A DNA stretch of 64,000 nucleotides from Hufsiella arboris (GTDB taxonomy: Bacteria > Bacteroidota > Bacteroidia > Sphingobacteriales > Sphingobacteriaceae): contig NZ_WVHT01000003.1 of the NCBI RefSeq assembly GCF_009834875.1, positions 62,001 to 126,000 of the forward strand, in the 5' to 3' direction. Made by a program: the position numbers and the translations under genes. The notes under the pieces were generated by a model. It was not told where the DNA came from and ran no database searches. It was given only the letters and a program-made list of their open reading frames with translations. Every line of letters begins with the position of its first letter. Position 1 is the stretch's first letter. Below, piece after piece: positions 44,399 to 53,404 of this stretch.

Positions 44399-46738
44399 TC
44401 AAAATTTAAAGTTCCAGGTAACAGATGGAATAATGCCGAATAACGCCACCTGCACAGCTTCGGTTGTTCCTGGTTTTGTTTCGCTATCACGAAAACTGAT
44501 TGAATAAGGGTTTTTCCGGTTTAGCGCATTATAAACTCCGAACGACCAGCTAGAGTGGAATTTTTTATTCTCTTTACCTTCTAGTGTCGCGCTTAAATCA
44601 AGGCGGCTGGTATAAGGCATGCGATTGGCGTTACGTGAGGTATAGTAGTACGTTGTCATGCCCCCGATTTCATATTTCCCAGCTGGATAGGTAACCGCAT
44701 TTCCCGTTGAATAGATAAAACTTCCAGCAAAGTTCCAGCGTTTACTGAGGTTGTAAACGCCTGTTACGGATAGATCATGAAGCCTGTCGTACCGGGCAGG
44801 GAAGTAATTACCATTATTTATTTTATCGAATTTCCGTTCTGTTCGGGCAAGCGTATAACTGATCCAACCAACCAATTTGCCTGCATTTTTTTTTGCATAT
44901 AGTTCTAAACCGTACGATCTTCCCTTGCCGTACAATAGCTGGGATTCCACATCAGCGTTGGCAATCAGCTGTGCGCCATCACGGTAGTCAATTTGATTTT
45001 GCAGCCACTTATAATAGGTTTCCACCGAAAACTCCCAGGCATTGCCAGCAAGATTTTTAAAATAGCCCGCTGACACTTGGTCTGCCAATTCTGGTTTGAT
45101 ATTATTACTTGACAAAACGTATTGGTCTGTAGGCGTACTGGACCCCGAATTACTAAGAATATGGATATTCTGAGTGTTACGATTGTATGATAGCTTAATT
45201 GAATTCTGATCATTCATACTAAAGCTAGCTGAGACTCGCGGTTCCAGGTAAAAATAAGACTTTCCAAATTCGTGATCATCATAAGTTTGAGTGCTTACAG
45301 GAAATCCGCTTCCATCATAAGTTTTAAATGTTCCCGGGCCTAACACAGTAAACGAACTAAACCGTGTTCCATAAAGCACGTTCAGCCAATTGGTGATCTG
45401 CCACTCGTCCGACACATAGGCAGCGCCTTCCAGTCCATAACGATATTCGATCGATTGAGAATTAACGCTCGACTGGCCCGTGGTTTCAATATCCGATGGC
45501 TGCAGCCGGTGATGAAGCGCGTTGACACCGAACCGGAGAATATGCTTATTACCGTAATACTGTAAATCTTCTTTTAAATTATAGTCCCTGATCAAAGACT
45601 TCGCCGTGAAATTATTGTTGGTGCTGAACACCCGGATATTGTAATTGTATTTGTTGTAGATTACCGAGGTATTAGAAAAAAGCCGGTCGTTGAATAAATG
45701 GTTGTATCGCAGCGTTGCTGTTGAATTACCCCAGTCGTTATCGAAAAGATTTTTTATCCCCAGGTTGTCCTGGCCGAAGTAACCGGAAAGATAAACCGTG
45801 TTTTTATCGTCAAACCGATAGTTAAACTTAGCGTTTAGGTCGTAAAAATTAAGCGTATTCCCTTTCAGGTCGGGATCCGGTGAGGCTTTTAAAAGAAGAT
45901 CCAGGTAAGTTCGGCGTCCGCTGATCATAAATGAAGACTTATTTTTAACGATCGGGCCTTCAACTTTCAGGCGCGAAGCGATTAACCCGATGCCACCCTG
46001 CACCGAGAAATTCTTCGAATTACCATCATCCATTTTCACATCCAGAACGGAGGATAAGCGTCCACCATATTGCGCCGGCATACCGCCTTTATAAAGATTT
46101 ACATCTTTAATAGCGTCTGAATTAAAAGTGGAAAAAAATCCAAGCAAATGCGAAGAGTTATAAACAGTTGCCTCATCAAGCAAAATGAGGTTTTGATCAG
46201 CTGCGCCGCCACGAACAAAAAAACCGGTATTACCTTCTCCACCGGATTTGACTCCGGGCAATAATTGTATCGTTTTTAGAATATCCTTCTCACCGAACAA
46301 AACGGGAACGCTGGATATTGTCTTCATGTCCAGCTTATCCAGGCCCATCTGCGGACTTCGGATATTTTCTCCCGGGCGATTCTTTGCAGAAATTACTACC
46401 TCCTTTAGTTCGGAAGATGAAGCCAGCTCAATCCTGAGCGCGGTCGATTTATTAAGTGAAATTTTTTGCTGGCTTGTCTGATATCCCACGTAGCTAATAA
46501 AAACGTCGTATTGTGACGGCTTTACAGTGAGAGAAAAGAAACCATATGAATTTGTCGAAGTATTTATTGACGTTGCAGAATCCTTTAAAGTAACTGTGGC
46601 TCCGATCAATGTTTCACCCGTTGACTTGTCACGGACTGTTCCACTAACTGTATAACGCTCCTGGGCCGTTAAAAAATTAGAAAAAGAAATAAAAAGTAAT
46701 GGTAATAAGTATCGGAGAAATCTCAAATTAAACGGCAT
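44399..46738 (-). CDS. TonB-dependent receptor paired with DUF4249
   Basis: A 779-residue outer-membrane receptor. A signal peptide (about 1-25) precedes a carboxypeptidase-regulatory-like domain (about 28-110: YTVSGTVRDKSTGETLIGATV). A plug domain (about 125-235) follows with SVPVLFGEKDILKTIQLLPGVKSGGEGNTGFFVRGGAADQNLILLDEA. The barrel runs to the C-terminal aromatic strand FGIIPSVTWNFKF. The gene is followed by the DUF4249 lipoprotein after a few nucleotides, and a TATTTTTG -7 element is at 46762-46769. The ligand is unknown. This receptor class is distinct from SusC. Confidence 0.92.
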   Translation of the reverse strand: MPFNLRFLRYLLPLLFISFSNFLTAQERYTVSGTVRDKSTGETLIGATVTLKDSATSINTSTNSYGFFSLTVKPSQYDVFISYVGYQTSQQKISLNKSTALRIELASSSELKEVVISAKNRPGENIRSPQMGLDKLDMKTISSVPVLFGEKDILKTIQLLPGVKSGGEGNTGFFVRGGAADQNLILLDEATVYNSSHLLGFFSTFNSDAIKDVNLYKGGMPAQYGGRLSSVLDVKMDDGNSKNFSVQGGIGLIASRLKVEGPIVKNKSSFMISGRRTYLDLLLKASPDPDLKGNTLNFYDLNAKFNYRFDDKNTVYLSGYFGQDNLGIKNLFDNDWGNSTATLRYNHLFNDRLFSNTSVIYNKYNYNIRVFSTNNNFTAKSLIRDYNLKEDLQYYGNKHILRFGVNALHHRLQPSDIETTGQSSVNSQSIEYRYGLEGAAYVSDEWQITNWLNVLYGTRFSSFTVLGPGTFKTYDGSGFPVSTQTYDDHEFGKSYFYLEPRVSASFSMNDQNSIKLSYNRNTQNIHILSNSGSSTPTDQYVLSSNNIKPELADQVSAGYFKNLAGNAWEFSVETYYKWLQNQIDYRDGAQLIANADVESQLLYGKGRSYGLELYAKKNAGKLVGWISYTLARTERKFDKINNGNYFPARYDRLHDLSVTGVYNLSKRWNFAGSFIYSTGNAVTYPAGKYEIGGMTTYYYTSRNANRMPYTSRLDLSATLEGKENKKFHSSWSFGVYNALNRKNPYSISFRDSETKPGTTEAVQVALFGIIPSVTWNFKF

Positions 46739-46919
46739 TAAACTATAGCTTAGTAACGCAGCAAAAATAAAAATTGTATTCAGGATATTATTTTTAAATC
46801 GGCAATGCGGGTAAATATCAAAACAAAATAAGACAGATTCTCAGACTGATACAATTCATACCGCTTAAACCGACAACTTTTAGCTGCGGCACCTGTTATC
46901 ATTCACAAAACATAATAAT

Positions 46920-47234
46920 ATGATCATTCAAATAAACACCGACAATAATATTGAAGGCCGGCAGCAAATGGCTGCCCACTACGAGTCAGTTCTTGCGGAT
47001 GCGCTTAGTCGTTTTTCAAGCCAGATAACACGGCTCGAAGTCCACATGAGCGATGAAAACAGTGATAAAAAAGGAACAGATGATAAACGATGCATGCTGG
47101 AGGCAAGAGTTGAAGGCTTACAACCAATTGCTGTAACTGCACAATCCGGCACATTGCATGAAGCAGTTAGTGCGGCTGTTTCTAAATTAAAGCATGCCCT
47201 GGACAGCGCAATCGGGAAACTAAAACAATACTAG
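46920..47234 (+). CDS. HPF/RaiA-like ribosome-associated protein
   Basis: A 104-residue protein. The beta-alpha-beta-beta-beta-alpha layout (QINTDNNIEG..., RLEVHMSDENSDKKGTDDKRCMLEARVEGLQPIAVTAQSGTLHEAVSAAVSKLKHALD) matches the S30AE fold of hibernation-promoting factors. The short form would bind the 30S decoding centre in stationary phase. The match is recognisable but divergent, so the call is moderately sure. Single gene with a terminator shared with the convergent tldD. Confidence 0.7.
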   Translation: MIIQINTDNNIEGRQQMAAHYESVLADALSRFSSQITRLEVHMSDENSDKKGTDDKRCMLEARVEGLQPIAVTAQSGTLHEAVSAAVSKLKHALDSAIGKLKQY

Positions 47235-47276
47235 TTCAGTAATTGATCATTCGTTAACAAATTCCAACGCAAAAAG

Positions 47277-47301
47277 AATGCTGGCCTGAATGACCAGCAT
47301 T
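47277..47301. terminator. Terminator between the HPF-like gene and convergent tldD
   Basis: AATGCTGG (47277-47284), a 9-nt loop, CCAGCATT (47294-47301), followed by ttctgtttt on plus and preceded by aaaaag, so it may work in both directions. Confidence 0.75.
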
Positions 47302-47344
47302 TTCTGTTTTGGTATCATTCAACAAGTGAATAACAGCTGATTTG

Positions 47345-48979
47345 TTAAATCTTTCTTCCGGTGTTTATTACACTTACGCCGCTGAATTTGGTGGTAGCGC
47401 AGCCATGGGACACCGCGCTGATCTGGCCCGGCTGCCCCTTCCCGTCAAAGAAGGATCCGCCCAAACGATAGTCCTTCTCATCACAAGAGCCAGCACATGA
47501 ATTCCAAAACTCCTGGGTATTCGCCTGGTAAGCTGCATCCCGAACCATGCCGACAACTTTCCCGGCTTTAATCTCATAACATAGCTGACTGCTGAACTGA
47601 AAATTATAGCGCTGCTGATCGATGGAATATGAATTTCTGCCAAGCATATATAAACCTTTGTCTATGCCTTTTATCATTTCTGCAGACGTAAGCGGCGCTT
47701 TACCCGGCTGAAGCGAAACATTCGGCATTCGCTGAAACTGAACGCTGCTCCAGCTATCCGCATAGCAACAACCCTGCGACTCATTGAGGCCAAGAATATG
47801 TGCCTGATCACGGATGGTTTGATAGTTTACTAAAATGCCGTCTTTAATCAGATCCCACTTGCCGCACTTTACGCCTTCATCGTCATACCCTACGGCACCT
47901 AACGATCCTGATTGTGTTTTATCTGCAACGATATTCACCTGTTTGCTTCCAAAATTAAATTTCTTGGATTCCCACTTATCAAGTGTCAGAAAGCTGGTTC
48001 CTGCGTAATTTGCTTCGTAACCCAATACCCGATCTAGTTCGGTGGGATGACCGACAGATTCGTGAATCGTAAGGAACAGATGAGTCGGATCAAGCACAAG
48101 GTCATATTTACCTGGTTCAACTGGTTTTGCCTGCAATTTTTCTCCAACATGAACCGCAGCCTGTTTCGCATCTTCGATCATGTCGTAACGCTTTTTGTAG
48201 AGCGTTACCAGCCCTTTAATTTTTTCGTTTTCGTCCGGGATCATGTATTCATATCCCATACCCATTGGCGAACTAAGCGCATCGCGTGTTTGAAAACTGC
48301 CGTTTGATTTGTCAATTTTGGTGACTGTAAACGTTGGCCATATTCGATGTATGTCCTGATCAATGTACGACCCGTCTGTCGATGCAAAATATTTCTGTTC
48401 GTTAATAAGGAATAAGGTTGAGTTAATGAAACTCGCGCCACCTTCTTTCGCAGCGGCATTAACTCCAAGCAACAGATCGACCTTTTCCTTAACCGGGATC
48501 TCAAATCCGTTTTTTTCAATCGGAGTTTTCCAGCTTACTTCTCCATAGCCTTTTTGCGAAGCAAGCTGTACCGGTTCTGTCAAAAGCTTTGCGTTCACCT
48601 TCGCAATTTGTACTGCCAGCTCTGTTGCCTTTGCAATGCTGTCGTTATCCAGCTTGTCGGTCGACGCAAATCCCCAGCAGCCGTTTGCGATTACCCGAAT
48701 CCCCATTCCATACGATTCCGTATTAGCGATATTCTGTACTCGGTTTTCCCTTGTCGAAATCGACTGGTTTAAATATCGGCCAATACGAACATCAGCGTAT
48801 GAAGCGCCTTTAGATCGCGCCGCATTTAATACGATATCGGCCATTTTTTTCTTCAGTATGGCATCAACCGGCTCTGGCAAATAATCCAGCGGAACTGTTT
48901 TTCCCAACGCTGAGATATCAGGCATCATCGTAGCGCCAACTCCCATTCCAGCCAGGTATAAAAAGTTTCTTCTTTTCAT
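47345..48979 (-). CDS. tldD: TldD-family metalloprotease, copy 2 (Tat-type signal)
   Basis: A 544-residue TldD-type peptidase. The zinc motif HExxxH reads HESVGHPTELDR, followed by YEANYAGTSFLTLDKW; a C-terminal Cys in VSHGCATTKFSG is the likely third ligand. The N-terminus MKRRNFLYLAGMGVGATMM has a twin-arginine-like RRxFL signal, so it is probably exported. With TldE, TldD forms a heterodimeric protease known for degrading unfolded peptides and maturing modified peptides. Most downstream gene of a four-gene operon; a paralog is at 51693-53330. Confidence 0.92.
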   Translation of the reverse strand: MKRRNFLYLAGMGVGATMMPDISALGKTVPLDYLPEPVDAILKKKMADIVLNAARSKGASYADVRIGRYLNQSISTRENRVQNIANTESYGMGIRVIANGCWGFASTDKLDNDSIAKATELAVQIAKVNAKLLTEPVQLASQKGYGEVSWKTPIEKNGFEIPVKEKVDLLLGVNAAAKEGGASFINSTLFLINEQKYFASTDGSYIDQDIHRIWPTFTVTKIDKSNGSFQTRDALSSPMGMGYEYMIPDENEKIKGLVTLYKKRYDMIEDAKQAAVHVGEKLQAKPVEPGKYDLVLDPTHLFLTIHESVGHPTELDRVLGYEANYAGTSFLTLDKWESKKFNFGSKQVNIVADKTQSGSLGAVGYDDEGVKCGKWDLIKDGILVNYQTIRDQAHILGLNESQGCCYADSWSSVQFQRMPNVSLQPGKAPLTSAEMIKGIDKGLYMLGRNSYSIDQQRYNFQFSSQLCYEIKAGKVVGMVRDAAYQANTQEFWNSCAGSCDEKDYRLGGSFFDGKGQPGQISAVSHGCATTKFSGVSVINTGRKI

Positions 48980-48990
48980 TTCTTAATAAG

Positions 48991-50307
48991 TTAAACAGCG
49001 TCTGACAACGAGGTAAAAGTAAAATCACGGATTTTCATTGGCGGCACCACGATGTTACCGCTTCTGACCGGCTTACCCAGCTCCTCAACATTATTCAGCA
49101 TGATGACCGGGCTTTCATTAAAACGAAAATTCTTGATAGGATATTTGATCTGGCCGTTCTCAATGTAAAATGTGCCATCGCGTGTTAAGCCTGTCTGCAG
49201 CACAGTCTGCGGATCGACCATCCTGATATACCAAAACCTGGTAACCAGGATGCCTTTTTCAGTTTCTTTTATCAGGTCTTCCAGGGATTTGGTGCCCCCT
49301 TCCATGATAACACGAAAAGCGCCAGGTAGGGGTTTTACATTTTTTTGCTGCGCCCAGTAACGCGAATAACTGAGATTTTTCACAACGCCTTTATCAACCC
49401 AAATTGTTTTTTTCAAGGGCATCCCTTCATTATTCCAGGTTGCTGAAGGCAGCTCAGCGTTAAGAGGATCTGAGTAAATGGTTACTTTTTCATTAAACAA
49501 TTGTTCCCCCAAACGTGTCTGGCCACCTTTTTTACTCATAAAACTTCGGCCTTCTTCTGCGCTGCGGGCATCAAAACCTCTGAACAAACCGCCAAGCATG
49601 TCAGCAGCTGCTAACGGCTCTAAGATCACGGTATATTTGCCGGGCTCTATCGCTTTAGCATTGACAGAACTTAAAGCTTTACCTGCTGCTACAGTGCTCA
49701 GGGTTTTAGGGTCAAATTTTCTTACGTCATTGTAACTTACGTTGACATAGCCTGATCCCTTTCCGTCCTTGGTTCGTAGCGTTACAGAAAAATCGATATC
49801 TGTTGAGCTGTTATATGCAAACAGTCCTTTGCTGTTCATAATCGCCCGGAACGCCGTCGAATTTTCAAGAAAGCCTGCTGCTTCCAGGTTTTTGTCTTTC
49901 GCTATCTGCAAACTTTGAGCTACCGCCTCGGCTCTCTTTTCAGGATTGATTGCTGCTGTATCGCTATTGAAAGTTATTGATTCAGTAAAATTTTCCGGCC
50001 CCAGAGGTGGCATATATTCCGAGTCCTCAGGTGCGAGTTTAGCCAGTTCTTCAGAACGCCGGACTACTTTTTCCAATGATGCATCGTCGAATTCGTTTAT
50101 TGTTGCCACACCGGTCCTTTTGCCGTAGGTCGAACTTACTTCCAGGCTCATGCTGCTGTTTTCGCCCGCCGTTGATACAGCATTTCTGGCGTAACGAATA
50201 TTTCCACCTGTGCTGCCTTCAAGGCCCAACTCGCATGCGTCGGCTTTTGAGTAGTTTAAAACTTTTTTTAGTAGTGCCTGAGCTTCTTCTTTTTTAAGGA
50301 TCGCCAT
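48991..50307 (-). CDS. tldE: TldE/PmbA-family protein, copy 2
   Basis: A 438-residue TldE-type subunit without the HExxxH motif, as expected for the non-catalytic partner. Family features: NIRYARNAVSTAGENSSMSLEVSS at the N-terminus, EPGKYTVILEPLAAADML, GFDARSAEEGRSFM, and QTGLTRDGTFYIENGQIKYPIKNFRFNESPVIMLNNVEELG. No signal peptide. It lies between its paralog (22-nt gap) and tldD copy 2 (11-nt gap). Very similar to the neighbouring copy, clearly a duplicate. Confidence 0.92.
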   Translation of the reverse strand: MAILKKEEAQALLKKVLNYSKADACELGLEGSTGGNIRYARNAVSTAGENSSMSLEVSSTYGKRTGVATINEFDDASLEKVVRRSEELAKLAPEDSEYMPPLGPENFTESITFNSDTAAINPEKRAEAVAQSLQIAKDKNLEAAGFLENSTAFRAIMNSKGLFAYNSSTDIDFSVTLRTKDGKGSGYVNVSYNDVRKFDPKTLSTVAAGKALSSVNAKAIEPGKYTVILEPLAAADMLGGLFRGFDARSAEEGRSFMSKKGGQTRLGEQLFNEKVTIYSDPLNAELPSATWNNEGMPLKKTIWVDKGVVKNLSYSRYWAQQKNVKPLPGAFRVIMEGGTKSLEDLIKETEKGILVTRFWYIRMVDPQTVLQTGLTRDGTFYIENGQIKYPIKNFRFNESPVIMLNNVEELGKPVRSGNIVVPPMKIRDFTFTSLSDAV

Positions 50308-50329
50308 AATTCTTTAATCTGGTAATTTG

Positions 50330-51664
50330 TTAAACCGCATCTGAAAGGGAAGTAAATGTAAAGTCCCGGATTTTCATCGGCGGTATCAAATAACTCCGGT
50401 ACGATTCAACACTGATGCTCCGTTCCGCTTTACCAAGTGCTTCGATATTGTTAAGCATGATAACCGGACTTTCATTAAACCGCATATTTTTTATCGGGAA
50501 CTGGATCTTGCCGTTTTCAATGTAAAATGTACCGTCGCGTGTAAGTCCGGTTAATAGTAATGTTTGCGGATCGACCATGCGGATATACCAAAGTCGCGAA
50601 ACAAGAATGCCCTTCTCTGTGCTTTTGATAAGCTCTTCCAAAGAAGCACTTCCGCCCTGCATAATCACATTCGAGGGGCCGGGAACCGGCTTAACATTTT
50701 TTTGTTGCGCCCAGTAACGTGAATAAGCGAGATTTTTAACTACTCCTTTATCGATCCAGTTAATTTTTTCTAAAGGCTGACCTTCACTGTTCCAGGTAGG
50801 AGCCGGCATATCCGGGTTAAACGGATCGGAATAAATTGTAACCTGCTCATCCATTAATTTTTCGCCCAAACGTGTTCCGCCGCCTGGCTTGCTCATGAAA
50901 CTTCGTCCCTCGTCAGCACTGCGTGCGTCAAATCCGCGAAACATATTTTCGAGCATATACGTTGCGGCAACAGGTTCCAGGATAACGGTATATTTTCCCG
51001 GCTCAATAGCTTTAGCATTTATCGATCCGTTTGCTTTTGAAGCGGCAATCTTAGTTGCTGTCAATGTATCAAGCTTGTTTACATCATTAAAACCGCGGGC
51101 TGCATATCCTGAACCTGTCCCTGCCTGGTTACGTGTCGTCACTGAGAAAATAACGTCGGTAGATTTGTTATAAGCAAACAATCCTTTACTGTTCATTACG
51201 GCTGTAAATCCGTTACTGTTTTCCAGGAAACCTGCGGCCTCAAGCTTGGCCTCCTTTGCCGCGATAATGCTTTTACTCACCAGTTCGGCCCGTGTGTCGG
51301 GGGTCATGGCCGCGGTTGCGGGAACATAGGTTATTGCTTCCTTAAAATCTGATGGGCCGAGCATCGGCATCACTTCAGGATTTTCCGGCGCCAGTTTAGC
51401 CAGCTCTTCCGAACGGCTTACCACTTTTTGCAGAGAAGCATCATCGAATTCATTAATCGTTGAAAAAGCACTTTTCTTGCCAAATCTTGAAGAGACCGAC
51501 AAGTTTAAAGTACTGACATCGCCGGCAGTTGAAACTGCATTGCGGGCATATCGTATATTTCCACCTTCCGTTCCGGATAAAGTGGCTTCGCATTCATCAG
51601 CTTTGGAATAGGTTAAAACTTTTTTCAGAAGCGCTTGTGCAGCTTCTTTCGTTAAAATCGCCAT
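50330..51664 (-). CDS. tldE: TldE/PmbA-family protein, copy 1
   Basis: A 444-residue paralog of the downstream TldE, with the same landmarks (NIRYARNAVSTAGD, EPGKYTVILEPVAATYML, GFDARSADEGRSFM, LTGLTRDGTFYIENGKIQFPI). A small insertion (ERSISVESYRSYLIPP) near the C-terminus distinguishes it. No HExxxH and no signal peptide. It follows tldD copy 1 by 28 nt. Confidence 0.92.
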   Translation of the reverse strand: MAILTKEAAQALLKKVLTYSKADECEATLSGTEGGNIRYARNAVSTAGDVSTLNLSVSSRFGKKSAFSTINEFDDASLQKVVSRSEELAKLAPENPEVMPMLGPSDFKEAITYVPATAAMTPDTRAELVSKSIIAAKEAKLEAAGFLENSNGFTAVMNSKGLFAYNKSTDVIFSVTTRNQAGTGSGYAARGFNDVNKLDTLTATKIAASKANGSINAKAIEPGKYTVILEPVAATYMLENMFRGFDARSADEGRSFMSKPGGGTRLGEKLMDEQVTIYSDPFNPDMPAPTWNSEGQPLEKINWIDKGVVKNLAYSRYWAQQKNVKPVPGPSNVIMQGGSASLEELIKSTEKGILVSRLWYIRMVDPQTLLLTGLTRDGTFYIENGKIQFPIKNMRFNESPVIMLNNIEALGKAERSISVESYRSYLIPPMKIRDFTFTSLSDAV

Positions 51665-51692
51665 GTGTTGTTAGCTAAAAAGGTAAAGAGCA

Positions 51693-53330
51693 CTAAATTT
51701 TACGAGCCGTATTAATAACATTCACCCCGTTAAAACGAGTCGTTGGACAGCCATGCGATACTGCATTTGATTGTCCAGGCTGACCTTTTCCGTCATTAAA
51801 AGCCCCTCCAAGACGATAATCACTTGCATCAGCAAGGTCAGTACATGAATTCCAGAACTCCTGTGTATTTGCCTGGTAAGCGACATCGTTTAACATTCCA
51901 ACGATCTTGCCTTGTTTGATCTCATAAAAAGTCTGCCCCCCAAACTGAAAATTATAGCGTTGCTGGTCGATCGAGAAAGATCCGTCGCCGACGATATATA
52001 TTCCTTTTTCTACATTTTTAATCATATCGTCAACACTTCTTTTTTCCTTGCCTGGCTGAAGCGACACATTAGGCATTCGCTGAAACTGGACATCCTGCCA
52101 GCTTTGGGCATAACAACATCCCTGCGAATGATCCAGTCCAATGATATGCGCCTGATCCCGGATAGCCTGATAGTTTACCAAAACGCCATCTTTGATTAAG
52201 TCCCATTTACCACACTGCACGCCCTCGTCGTCATAGCCTACAGCGCCTAACGAACCTGGTTGAGTTTTATCAGCAACCACATTTACGAGCTTGTTTCCGA
52301 AATTAAATTTCTTCGATTGCCATTTATCAAGTGTTAAAAAGCTTGTGCCTGCGTAATTGGCTTCGTAGCCCAGCACGCGGTCAAGTTCCGTTGGGTGGCC
52401 GACAGATTCATGAATGGTCAACCATAAATGCGACGGGTCAAGAATGAGATCATACTTACCAGGCTCAACACTTTTGGCGGATATCTTTTCGGCCGCGTCT
52501 TTCGTTGCATTCTTAACATCCTCCATAATGTCGTAACGTTGCTTATACCGTGTTACGATTCCTTTTACTTTTTCTTCTTCTTTTGGCGTAAGGTATTCAT
52601 AGCCCATTCCCATCGGAGAGCTTAGCGAGCGCCGGGTTTGAAATTTGCCTGAGGTTTTGTCAATTTTAGTAACCACAAAACTTGGGTAAATCCTGTGAAT
52701 GTCCTGGTCGATATAGGAACCGTCAGTTGATGCGAAATACTTCTGTTCATTGATCGAGAAGAGCATCGAGTTAACAAAATTGGCACCGCCGTTTTTCGCT
52801 TCCGCATTTACAGCAAGCAATAAATCGGTCTTTTCCTGTACAGGGACCTCGAATGGATTTTTTTCAATCGGCGTTTTCCAGCTAACTTCACCAAAGCCCT
52901 TTTGCGGCGCCAGTTCAACCGGCGTACCCTGAATTTTGGCGTTAGCTTTGGCAACAGCTACCGCACGTTCTGCAGTTTTGGCAACCTCGTCTTTGGTTAC
53001 ATTGTTGCTTGCAGCAAAACCCCAGCAGCCATTTGCAATAACGCGAATTCCGACACCGAATGATTCGGTGTTAGCAACATTTTGAACCCGGTTTTCACGT
53101 GTTATCACAAACTGGTTAAGGTATCTGCCGATGCGTACATCAGCGTAGGTAGCCCCTTTTGATTTGGCAGCGTTCATGGCAATGTCGGCAATTTGCTTTT
53201 TCAGGCCTACATCCATGCCGTCGTTTAATGCGGCAAGCGGATCAATCGGATTTCCGAAAAGCTCCATGTTTGGGAGCATGAGGGCGCCAAAGCCAACTCC
53301 CGACAAATAAATAAAGTCTCTTCTTTTCAT
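51693..53330 (-). CDS. tldD: TldD-family metalloprotease, copy 1 (Tat-type signal)
   Basis: A 545-residue paralog of the TldD at 47345-48979. It keeps the zinc motif HESVGHPTELDR and the Cys in VSHGCPTTRFNG. The N-terminus MKRRDFIYLSGVGFGALMLP again carries a twin-arginine-like motif before a hydrophobic stretch. First gene of the D-E-E-D operon. Substrate unknown; no small peptide gene was recognised beside it. Confidence 0.92.
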   Translation of the reverse strand: MKRRDFIYLSGVGFGALMLPNMELFGNPIDPLAALNDGMDVGLKKQIADIAMNAAKSKGATYADVRIGRYLNQFVITRENRVQNVANTESFGVGIRVIANGCWGFAASNNVTKDEVAKTAERAVAVAKANAKIQGTPVELAPQKGFGEVSWKTPIEKNPFEVPVQEKTDLLLAVNAEAKNGGANFVNSMLFSINEQKYFASTDGSYIDQDIHRIYPSFVVTKIDKTSGKFQTRRSLSSPMGMGYEYLTPKEEEKVKGIVTRYKQRYDIMEDVKNATKDAAEKISAKSVEPGKYDLILDPSHLWLTIHESVGHPTELDRVLGYEANYAGTSFLTLDKWQSKKFNFGNKLVNVVADKTQPGSLGAVGYDDEGVQCGKWDLIKDGVLVNYQAIRDQAHIIGLDHSQGCCYAQSWQDVQFQRMPNVSLQPGKEKRSVDDMIKNVEKGIYIVGDGSFSIDQQRYNFQFGGQTFYEIKQGKIVGMLNDVAYQANTQEFWNSCTDLADASDYRLGGAFNDGKGQPGQSNAVSHGCPTTRFNGVNVINTARKI

Positions 53331-53404
53331 TCAAGTTTTCTCCCTAAGCTAATTTTAAATAAAGGCTTAAAGTATAAATTTTTGAAAAGAAGTGTTTTAG
53401 GGTT

